Shown in pieces: positions 35,896 to 43,232 of a DNA stretch of 64,000 nucleotides (positions are counted from its first letter, which is position 1; each line of letters opens with the position of its first letter). Where the stretch lies: positions 35,372 to 99,371 of the forward strand of contig NZ_AP018288.1 of the NCBI RefSeq assembly GCF_002368335.1, in the 5' to 3' direction. Below the pieces are notes generated by a model. It searched no databases, was not told the DNA's origin, and saw only the letters and a list, made by a program, of their open reading frames with translations. Made by a program: the position numbers and the translations under genes. This stretch comes from Nostoc sp. NIES-4103. GTDB taxonomy: Bacteria > Cyanobacteriota > Cyanobacteriia > Cyanobacteriales > Nostocaceae.

Positions 35896-36309
35896 TTAAT
35901 CTTCTGGTTGTTGCTGATTTTCAATGTATTTTTTCAAAGTTGAAACGGTAACACCCCCACAACTAGCAATAAAATAAGAACCATTCCAAAAAACATCTTT
36001 ACTATAAAAAGTTTTTAAATGTTCAAAAAATTCTTGTCTCAATTTTCTAGAGGAAATAGACTTTAAGTTATTGACCAACTTACTAAGTTCTAGGTCAGGA
36101 TGATATTGGAATAGAAGATGTATGTGATTATCTTCACCGTTGAACTCAACAAGCTTGCAATCCCACTTTACTAATAACTCTTCAAAGATAGTGTGCAAGC
36201 GTTCTAACATTGCTGTGTTAAACGCTCTACGCCTGTATTTTGTTGTTAAAACAAGGTGGACTTTCAGGTCACTAACAGACCTCCCTTTGGAAACAAAGTC
36301 ATTTTTCAT
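35896..36309 (-). CDS. tnpA: IS200/IS605 transposase TnpA (Y1 HUH)
   Basis: TnpA is the single-strand DNA transposase that cuts and joins at the hairpin ends through a covalent tyrosine link. The 137-residue protein has the HUH motif NHIHLLF (His62, His64) and the catalytic-type Tyr128 in TLKKYIENQ. Other landmarks are VSDLKVHLVLTTKYRRRAF near the N-terminus and DVFWNGSYFIASCGGVT. It appears complete and of normal length, so this copy could be active. It starts 74 bases from tnpB on the opposite strand. Confidence 0.95.
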   Translation of the reverse strand: MKNDFVSKGRSVSDLKVHLVLTTKYRRRAFNTAMLERLHTIFEELLVKWDCKLVEFNGEDNHIHLLFQYHPDLELSKLVNNLKSISSRKLRQEFFEHLKTFYSKDVFWNGSYFIASCGGVTVSTLKKYIENQQQPED

Positions 36310-36383
36310 TGGATTGTAGACTTAAATAAAAATCAGTGTATACTAAAAACCTAGCACTGATTTACAAAGGTGGTGATAAACAG

Positions 36384-37610
36384 TTGAGGACAACGTATCA
36401 GTACAGATTACGCCCGACAAAACAACAAGCGACAGAAATAGACAGATGGTTGTCTATGTTGTGCGCTCAATATAATTACTTGTTGGCTGATAGATTCAAC
36501 TGGTATGAGCAAAATTGTTGTCCTATCAACGCTTGTCCTCTTGTTTGTCATTTACCAGAATTCAGAGATAACCCGGATTACTATTCTCAAAAAAAAACTT
36601 TACCCGAACTCAAGAAAACCCATCCACATTACAGCGAGATTTACTCGCAAGTTTTACAGGATGTAGTCAGGCGAGTTCAGGTAACTTTTGATAGGTTTTT
36701 AAAGGGTGATAGTAACGGTAAACGCAGTGGCAAACCCAGGTTTAAACCTCGTGACCGTTATAGAACTTTTACTTATCCTCAAATGAAGGATGGATGTTTG
36801 CAGGGTAATTTAATTAATCTTCCGATGCTTGGCAAGATTAAGGTAATTCTGCATCGTCCTATTCCTGATGGTTTTAAGATTAAAACCGCATCTGTAACTA
36901 AAAAAGCCGATGGGTATTACCTAACTCTTAGCCTAGAAGATGCCACAGTTCCAGCAATCAAGCCTGATTTTAACCCTGAATCGATAACAGGTATTGATGT
37001 TGGACTAAAAGAGTTTTTGACAACTGCTGAGGGTGAGGTAGCTCCTATCCCCCAACATTACCGCAAATCTCAAAAACGTTTACGAGTCATTCAAAAACGT
37101 GTGTCACGGCGCAAAAAAGGTAGTAAACGCAGGCTAAAAGCTGTTAAACAATTGGGTAGGCAGCACAAAAAAGTTGCTGACAAGCGCAAAGATTTTCATT
37201 TCAAAACCGCTAATAATTTGCTTAAAAAGTATGATGTTATAGCTGTTGAAGATTTGAATGTTAAAGGACTTTCACGCTCTAAGCTAGCAAAGTCTGTACT
37301 CGATGCCGGATGGTCAAGCTTTCTGTCAATCCTGACAAACAAAGCCGAAAATGCTGGTTTGTTGGTTATCCCAGTTAAAGCATCTGGCACTAGTCAAGAT
37401 TGTTCTAGATGTGGGGCAAAAGTTCCTAAAAAACTGCATGAACGTTGGCACGATTGCCCCAATTGCGGGTGTAGTCTTCACCGTGACCACAATGCAGCAA
37501 TAAATATCAAAAATAGAGCGGTAGGGCATTCCGTTCTTAAAGCCAAGAGCCTCCTAAGCAATAGCCGGATTGTCTTGGAAGCCTACACTTACCACGAAGT
37601 GGAAGTGTAG
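36384..37610 (+). CDS. tnpB: TnpB RNA-guided endonuclease
   Basis: TnpB is the RuvC-like nuclease of IS200/IS605 elements. It uses an RNA made from its own 3' end and the right end to cut the empty donor site. With the TTG start at 36384 (AAGGTGGTG upstream) the protein has 408 residues. The catalytic residues are Asp205 in GIDVGLKEF, Glu289 in VEDLNVKGL and Asp368 in RDHNAAINI. The zinc finger is CSRCGAKVP ... CPNCGC. All three acidic residues are present and the frame is intact, so it is probably active. A GTG start 16 codons upstream is also possible. Confidence 0.93.
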   Translation: MRTTYQYRLRPTKQQATEIDRWLSMLCAQYNYLLADRFNWYEQNCCPINACPLVCHLPEFRDNPDYYSQKKTLPELKKTHPHYSEIYSQVLQDVVRRVQVTFDRFLKGDSNGKRSGKPRFKPRDRYRTFTYPQMKDGCLQGNLINLPMLGKIKVILHRPIPDGFKIKTASVTKKADGYYLTLSLEDATVPAIKPDFNPESITGIDVGLKEFLTTAEGEVAPIPQHYRKSQKRLRVIQKRVSRRKKGSKRRLKAVKQLGRQHKKVADKRKDFHFKTANNLLKKYDVIAVEDLNVKGLSRSKLAKSVLDAGWSSFLSILTNKAENAGLLVIPVKASGTSQDCSRCGAKVPKKLHERWHDCPNCGCSLHRDHNAAINIKNRAVGHSVLKAKSLLSNSRIVLEAYTYHEVEV

Positions 37611-37640
37611 GAGTATGTCACTTCAGCCCTTACTCTTCTG
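37560..37640 (+). ncRNA. Candidate omega RNA scaffold end and guide
   Basis: By analogy with characterised TnpB systems, the guide RNA overlaps the tnpB 3' end and the right-end hairpin (37583-37610) and continues into flanking host DNA. The guide would then begin a few bases after 37610 and read into the end of the amidohydrolase gene. The exact right boundary, and so the first guide base, is not determined here. Confidence 0.5.
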
Positions 37641-39462
37641 TAGGTGTTGGGTAAATAGTTACTCCTTCCTTAATAGTTTCCAATACCTCAATATTTAGAA
37701 TTTCCTTTGGATCAATCGTCAATGGATTGGCAGACAAGATGACAAAATCTGCTAGTTTGCCAGGTTCAATGGAGCCTTTTGTATCTTCCTCGAAGTGTTG
37801 ATAAGCTGCCCAGAGGGTCATGGATTTAAGTGCATCCAATGGTGAAACTCGTTGCTCTTCACCTAGTACTTGATTAGTGCGGGTCAGGCGATTAACGGTA
37901 CACCACAATACACGCATAGAATTGGGTTTAATCACTGGCGCGTCGTGGTGAGAGCTAAACATCATGCCTCGATTCAACGCAGACTTAGTAGGAGAGATGC
38001 GATTTGCCCGCTCTTCCCCCAGCACAGAATCGCGGTGATAGTCTCCCCAATAATAGGTGTGAGCCGGAAACATCGATGGGAAAATGTCTAGTTCTTGCAT
38101 TGCATCTAGCTGATCTTCGCGCAAAATTTGACAATGGATCATCACTGGGCGGCGATCGCTTTTGCCATGTTTTTCTGTTGCTGCACGCACTGCCTTAATA
38201 TATCGATCGGCTGCCGCATCACCATTGCAATGTGTAATGACTTGAATATCGTTTGCAAAGGCAATGTCTACCCGCTCTAATGCATCCTCTTCAGTGATGC
38301 CTTCATAGCCTGAGTAACTTTCTTCATTAAGATATGGTTTTGTAAGCCAAGCCGTTTTCCCCTGTGGAGAACCATCGAAATTCATTTTCAGCCCAGCTAG
38401 CCGCAAGCGGTTATGATATTCGCGGTAGGGGTACGGATTGTAAATCTTAGATTTTGGTGGAAATGCCAGATAGTCGGTATATACATTTACATCGATTGTT
38501 AATTGTTTTTGGGATGCAACATACATCAACCCATCCAAAACAGCTGCATTGGCTCGCCCTTCCTGAGCGGTGGTAAAGCCTTGCTTAGCGTAAGCTTGAC
38601 AACCGTACTTCATTAGAACCAGCAATTGCTCTTCAGTTGCCGTTCCCACATTTCCGGTGGCTATCCAAATCGCAGTTTCTTCGAGGACACCATTGGGCGT
38701 CTTTTCATCCTCTTCCCGGCGAATTATACCGCCTGGTGGGTTAGCTGTTTCTGCTGTGAAGTTCAGCATTTCTAGGGCTTTGCTGTTAACAACTCCCAAA
38801 TGCCCGGAAGCATGAAGCGCCAGCACAGGTAACTCCGTCGAGACTTTATCCAAATCATGGCGCGTGGGATGCTGGTTTCCTGGTAATAGCGAGTCATCAT
38901 AACCGTTACCAAGCACCCATCCCAATGACTTGGTAGTCTCAGTGTCAATTTGCTGCTGTAATGCTGTAACAATGTCTTCAATGCTCTCCACTCCGGCATC
39001 TGGTGGTGGTGACAAATTTGCAACAGCAAGCATAATGGCGTAATTGAGGATGTGGCTATGGGCATCGATGAAGCCGGGAACCATGATTTTGCCATTTAAA
39101 TCAATGATGCGAGTCGCTTCCTCCTGATATTCCATCACTTCTGCTGTGCTTCCCACTGCCAGAATTTTGCCATCTTTGACAGCAACGGCTTCTGCGGTGG
39201 GTTGAGCATCGTTTACCGTAATAATTTCACCATTGATGTAGATAGTATCAGCGATCGCTTTAGAAGACTTTGAGCTTTGCTTAATCACCTGAGAGGGTGC
39301 AGTAGTCTTAGACACCTTATTAGATAATGCGATCGCAGCTTCTAATGCTCCCGTACCTATTTGCGTAAACCTTAATGGCAGGGTAAATTTTTCAATCAGT
39401 AAAGAGATAAGGGGATTGCAACAAGGGCATTGCCCAAATTGGGGCTGTTGAATCATGACCAT
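37630..39462 (-). CDS. YtcJ-type amidohydrolase
   Basis: The 610-residue protein belongs to the amidohydrolase-3 (YtcJ-like) group of metal-dependent hydrolases. After an unusual N-terminal extension of about 70 residues (with CPCC near 13-16), it shows IYINGEIITVNDAQPTAEAVAV and LNGKIMVPGFIDAHSHI with the metal-binding HxH. ITHCNGDAAADRYI, MIHCQILREDQLDAM, SSHHDAPVIKPNSM and GSIEPGKLADFVILSANP follow, all typical. The substrate (an amide, amidine or cyclic compound) cannot be inferred. It converges on tnpB, whose right end lies 20 bases from its stop codon. Confidence 0.9.
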   Translation of the reverse strand: MVMIQQPQFGQCPCCNPLISLLIEKFTLPLRFTQIGTGALEAAIALSNKVSKTTAPSQVIKQSSKSSKAIADTIYINGEIITVNDAQPTAEAVAVKDGKILAVGSTAEVMEYQEEATRIIDLNGKIMVPGFIDAHSHILNYAIMLAVANLSPPPDAGVESIEDIVTALQQQIDTETTKSLGWVLGNGYDDSLLPGNQHPTRHDLDKVSTELPVLALHASGHLGVVNSKALEMLNFTAETANPPGGIIRREEDEKTPNGVLEETAIWIATGNVGTATEEQLLVLMKYGCQAYAKQGFTTAQEGRANAAVLDGLMYVASQKQLTIDVNVYTDYLAFPPKSKIYNPYPYREYHNRLRLAGLKMNFDGSPQGKTAWLTKPYLNEESYSGYEGITEEDALERVDIAFANDIQVITHCNGDAAADRYIKAVRAATEKHGKSDRRPVMIHCQILREDQLDAMQELDIFPSMFPAHTYYWGDYHRDSVLGEERANRISPTKSALNRGMMFSSHHDAPVIKPNSMRVLWCTVNRLTRTNQVLGEEQRVSPLDALKSMTLWAAYQHFEEDTKGSIEPGKLADFVILSANPLTIDPKEILNIEVLETIKEGVTIYPTPTEE

Positions 39463-39699
39463 TAGGAAAACATCCTTTACTACGTATTCTTGTCAATTCC
39501 TAGCGAAAGATTAAGTAGAACACAGATTCTCAAATCACTCCCAAAACTTTAAATTCAATCAAAGAAAACAAGGAAACCCACACTTAAAAGTGCGCTCCTT
39601 GAAAAAAATGACGCTATTTTTTTGATATGGGGAATGCGAAAAAACCTCTTTCGCCATCACTGAGTAGGTTTAGACATACTGCCACTTTGATCAAAAAAA
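39463..39699. other. Upstream region of the amidohydrolase gene
   Basis: No gene is seen. The stretch should contain the amidohydrolase promoter. It ends at the facing CTTAACTGT array. Confidence 0.4.
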
Positions 39700-39736
39700 T
39701 TCAAGGACAGTTAAGACAGTTAAGACAGTTAAGACA
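39700..39736. repeat. CTTAACTGT nonamer array (right copy, inverted)
   Basis: TTCAAGG followed by three ACAGTTAAG units is the reverse complement of the array at 31891-31924. Together they bracket the segment with the two lipases, the IS605-like element and the amidohydrolase. Confidence 0.85.
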
Positions 39737-39796
39737 AAATTAATAAATTATTAATAATTATCGGCATGTTTTCAATGATTTTTCAAATTTAAATTA

Positions 39797-39947
39797 ACGT
39801 GAATTTGACGGATATAAAAAACCCCGCTTGCATTTCCTTTCCCCACATAAAGGCTTTGAAACCCTGACTTTTTTGTTGACAACGCGGAATATTTCTGCCT
39901 CTGTTTGCGTCCTTTGAGGAGTTGGAGAGAGGTTCATCTAACTCACG
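39797..39947. mobile_element. CGTGAGTTCGA-family element, diverged interior
   Basis: The ends are ACGTGAATTTGACGG and CATCTAACTCACG, with a perfect 8-bp flanking duplication TTAAATTA (39789-39796 and 39948-39955). The interior differs from the reference copy but keeps the GGAGAGAGGTTCATC stretch near the right end. Confidence 0.85.
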
Positions 39948-40053
39948 TTAAATTACTACAAAAGGGCTGAAGAAGCTGCCGAAGATAGCCCCTTCACCCC
40001 TTTAGACAATGAAAATCATTGTCGTTTTGGGATAATTTATTTTCTAAAAATCC

Positions 40054-42489
40054 CTAAGCAATACTCAATTTTATTTGCACAATTAAATCGTTGTAATCCC
40101 AATCGCTGCCTGTTGCCACATCTTCAAAGCCAAAGCAGTTATTGCCTAGTAGGCGAACATGATTCTGTTTGCTAGAGTTAGCGCCTAAGAATGGAGAGTA
40201 AACTGCCAATTCATCAGAATTACTACTTAAAATTGCTTCTATAGTAGTATTGGCAATAATAAAAGGTGCAAACAACGAACTCGATTCAAAGATACCGCTG
40301 AAAGTTGCTTTACCTTGGTTGTTCACCTTTAAATTAATGCTTTCAACACGGGAACTAACCATTGCTTTAATGTAACCTGCATCTCCTGGACGCAAGTCAA
40401 CAATACCATCGTCATCGCTATCAATACCACCATCCTCATCATCTACCTTACAGAAACCCACAAGGTTGTCGTAAGCAGCTTCTCTGTTGATGACAAACTC
40501 AGCTTTTACCTGAGTTGTGACTTCCCGCAAATCGATGAGTTCGCCTTGATGCTTTCCTTGAAGACCTATACCCAGAGGTATTTTTTCATTGGTTTCCTTA
40601 ATCTTGACTACTAAATCGCCACCGCCACTAGATCCACCTTTCCAACGCAGAGAAAACCCTTCAATTTCCGAACTTTCCACTGTGACATTCGTTGAGGAAG
40701 AAAACACCACTTGAGAGAAGGAAGTTTGTCCGGAAAGTACAGCATAAGTCGTGCTGCTGCGTATGCTGTAGAATCTCAACTGTACACCGGAGTCAAATTC
40801 TAATAAACTTGGTAAATCAGCTGGATTAAAACCATTGGGCGCATTGCCAATAGCTGAGCAAATTACCTTTGCTCGTTTGAGTGCTAATTCTGCATAACCT
40901 GCTGCACCTGGGGCAATACCATCAATTTTGCCTTCTGCATCGTCTACTGTAAATACACCGATTTCATCGACTACTTTAGAAGTACTGCCTGCAATTTTAA
41001 TTGACAGTTTCGCTTTACCGCCTTTAATTTTACTTTTGACGGTAAAGATATTTTCAGTGGTGTTGGTCAGTTCGCAAATCGTTGTGATCTCATTCTTGGT
41101 AGTAATTCCCAGTTCGTTGAGATTGATAGCCAATTCCTTCTCAAAGGAAAGTCCGCCAATGTCAGTAGTGCTGACACGAATATTGTAAGTAGATTTAGTG
41201 GCGGAAGATTTCAATTTTAGGCTATCTCCCTCGATGATGAACGCGTCATTATCGGTATCGCCAGTGCCAGCTACTAAACTATAAGTATGCTTGTCGTTTT
41301 TGTCTAAGTCTGTGGTGGTAAAGATACCGATGACCTTTTGATCATCATCATCGTCGTCATCATCTCCATCACCATTGCCATCATCATCGTCGTCGTCGTC
41401 ATCATCATCGTCGTCATCATCATCGCTGATAGCGGCAAGTATCAAGTCTGTAGGGGCAGAATTATAAAGTAAGACTGAGACTTTGTTACTATCAGCGTTG
41501 GCTACCACCAAGTCAATTTTTTCGTCTCCGTTGAAGTCTCCTACAGCCGCGTAAGCTGAATTTGATAGGACTGTGAAGTTGGTAGCAGTGCCAAAACCGC
41601 CATTACCATCATTCAATAGCACCGAAACGTTGTTGGCATTATCTTTCCCCACCACTAAATCAAGTTTGTCATCACCGTCTATATCTTCTAAGACGAGGGA
41701 ATTAGGACTTGTCCCGACTGTGAAGTTGGTAGCAGTGCTAAAGCTGCCACTGCCATTGTTCAACAGTATTGAGACATTGGTAGAAGTATAGTTTGCCACC
41801 GCTAAGTCAAGTTTGCTGTCACCGTTGATGTCTCCCACAGCGATCGCAGAAGGTTTTGTCCCGACTATGAAGTTGGTAGCAGTGCCAAAGCTGCCACTGC
41901 CATTGTTTAACAGCAGTGAAACATTGTTGTCAGTAGCGTTGGCTACCAGTAAGTCCAGCTTGTTATCACCGTTGATGTCTCCCACAGCGATCGCAGAAGG
42001 ATTTGTCCCGACAATGAAGTTAGTAGCAGCGCCAAAGCCGCCAGTGCCATTGTTCAACAGCAGTGAAATATTGTTGTCAGTAGCGTTGGCTACCAGCAAG
42101 TCAAGCTTGTTGTCACCGTCTATATCTCCCACAGCGATCGCAGAAGGTTTTGTCCCGACTATGAAGTTAGTAGCAGGGTTAAAGCCGCCACTGCCATTGT
42201 TCAACAGCAGTGAAACATTGTTGTCAGTAGCGTTGGCTACCAGCAAGTCAGGCTTGTTGTCACCGTCTATATCTGCTGAGGTAATGAAAACTGGATTGGT
42301 TCCTACTGAGAAGTTACTGGAAATGCCAAAGCCATCATTGTCATCGTTCAACAGCACCGAGACATTGTTAGAAGTAGAGTTGGCTACCGCCAAGTCAAGT
42401 TTTCCGTCTCCGTCAAAGTCTTTCACCACAACAGAAGACGGGCCAGAACCAACTGTATAGTTAGTGGCACTTAAGAATGATAAGCTCAT
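40054..42489 (-). CDS. Seven-bladed FG-GAP/VCBS propeller protein with DUF4114-type C-terminus
   Basis: The 811-residue protein begins with seven repeats of exactly 49 residues (Phe/Tyr-x-Val-Gly at about 10, 59, 108, 157, 206, 255 and 304). Each has a calcium-type loop D(F/I)(D/N)GD.K.DL, so they should close as one integrin-like propeller. A poly-Asp tract (about 356-383) links to a cadherin-like segment (about 385-460). The last 330 residues match the C-terminus of the 2704-residue neighbour and end FGFEDVATGSDWDYNDL with the DUF4114 calcium-loop pattern. There is no signal peptide. The calcium-binding character and nearby type I exporter suggest secretion to the cell surface. Confidence 0.88.
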   Translation of the reverse strand: MSLSFLSATNYTVGSGPSSVVVKDFDGDGKLDLAVANSTSNNVSVLLNDDNDGFGISSNFSVGTNPVFITSADIDGDNKPDLLVANATDNNVSLLLNNGSGGFNPATNFIVGTKPSAIAVGDIDGDNKLDLLVANATDNNISLLLNNGTGGFGAATNFIVGTNPSAIAVGDINGDNKLDLLVANATDNNVSLLLNNGSGSFGTATNFIVGTKPSAIAVGDINGDSKLDLAVANYTSTNVSILLNNGSGSFSTATNFTVGTSPNSLVLEDIDGDDKLDLVVGKDNANNVSVLLNDGNGGFGTATNFTVLSNSAYAAVGDFNGDEKIDLVVANADSNKVSVLLYNSAPTDLILAAISDDDDDDDDDDDDDDDGNGDGDDDDDDDDQKVIGIFTTTDLDKNDKHTYSLVAGTGDTDNDAFIIEGDSLKLKSSATKSTYNIRVSTTDIGGLSFEKELAINLNELGITTKNEITTICELTNTTENIFTVKSKIKGGKAKLSIKIAGSTSKVVDEIGVFTVDDAEGKIDGIAPGAAGYAELALKRAKVICSAIGNAPNGFNPADLPSLLEFDSGVQLRFYSIRSSTTYAVLSGQTSFSQVVFSSSTNVTVESSEIEGFSLRWKGGSSGGGDLVVKIKETNEKIPLGIGLQGKHQGELIDLREVTTQVKAEFVINREAAYDNLVGFCKVDDEDGGIDSDDDGIVDLRPGDAGYIKAMVSSRVESINLKVNNQGKATFSGIFESSSLFAPFIIANTTIEAILSSNSDELAVYSPFLGANSSKQNHVRLLGNNCFGFEDVATGSDWDYNDLIVQIKLSIA

Positions 42490-43061
42490 AATTGCTTTTA
42501 TTAATAGGGTTTTAGCTTCCTCACACCTGTTTTTGGTTAGATAACAAAATAGTTAGCAAAGGTAATATTCTTTCAGTGAATTTTGAGGAAGACTTCATCA
42601 AGCTTATGGTGTAAATCAGCAAAAATTCTTCAGTGAATTCCCTGAGAATTTTTTCTAGAGGAAATTACTTAAGGCTGTGTTGTACTGCTGAATCGTCAAG
42701 CGATCGCATCTCTCACTATAAAAATTTTTTATACAATAAAAAAAGGACGGACACAAAGCCCATCCCATAAGTTTAATTATAGCGGTTTGCAGTTGAGTCG
42801 AATACAGACCTAACCCCCAACCCCTTCCCTACAAGGGAAGGGGAGTAATACCGTTTCACTTTAAAATTGATGCATTTAGACAAGCTGGGGAAGCTGGGGA
42901 AGCTGGGGGAGAAAGAAAAATCATTTGCATGGCTGATTTCGTGAAATGGTATAAGACTCAAAGCCTCTCTCCTTGTAGGAGAGAGGTTTGGAGAGAGGTC
43001 AAAACTGTACTACACCCAACCGAGAACTGCTATAAATCATTCTGCAAATCTGCAAAACGTT
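42490..43061. repeat. Spacer with dispersed GC-box repeats
   Basis: About 42800-43010 contains CCCCTTCCCTACAAGGGAAGGGG, three GCTGGGGAA heptamer-like units and GCCTCTCTCCTTGTAGGAGAGAGG. These are palindromic repeat pieces of the same kind as in the mobile-element family. No gene is supported. Confidence 0.6.
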
Positions 43062-43232
43062 CTAAGAGGTTGTTTGAAAAGTATTATTGCTAACATCAAA
43101 ATCTCAAAAACCTAACCCCTCTACCCTCCTTCCCTACGAGGTAATGAGGATTTCAAAGCCTCTCTCCGTTTCGGGGAGAGGTTTGGAGAGGGGTTCTTAG
43201 TATACTTTTCGACTTTCCAAACATCCTCTAAG
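43062..43232. mobile_element. MITE with IS5-type ends
   Basis: CTAAGAGGTTGTTTGAAAAG (43062-43081) on the left and CTTTCCAAACATCCTCTAAG (43213-43232) on the right are imperfect inverted repeats. They match the ends of the IS5-type element at 18703-19830. The 171-bp body has no gene. Its right end overlaps the stop codon of the 2704-residue gene. Confidence 0.75.

Larger units (their letters stand above)
35765..37622. mobile_element. IS200/IS605-family element with divergent tnpA and tnpB
   Basis: The left-end hairpin is CACTTACCGC (35783-35792) / GCGGTAAGTG (35797-35806). The right-end hairpin is CTACACTT-A-CCAC (37583-37595) / GTGGAAGTGTAG (37599-37610) and includes the tnpB stop codon. tnpA reads leftward and tnpB rightward, as in the IS605 group. 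Such elements move by single-strand cut-and-paste without target duplication, so the outer limits are approximate. The left end lies in the same dispersed repeat as the element at 35518. Confidence 0.85.

Noticed and set aside
41813..42460. Rightward 215-codon open frame opposite the propeller repeats
   Set aside because: It is the antisense shadow of the 147-bp in-frame repeats of the 811-residue protein and has no independent support.
41560..42489. Tandem 147-bp repeats as a possible satellite or CRISPR-like array
   Set aside because: The period is a multiple of three, and the translation gives regular FG-GAP blades, so these are protein repeats.
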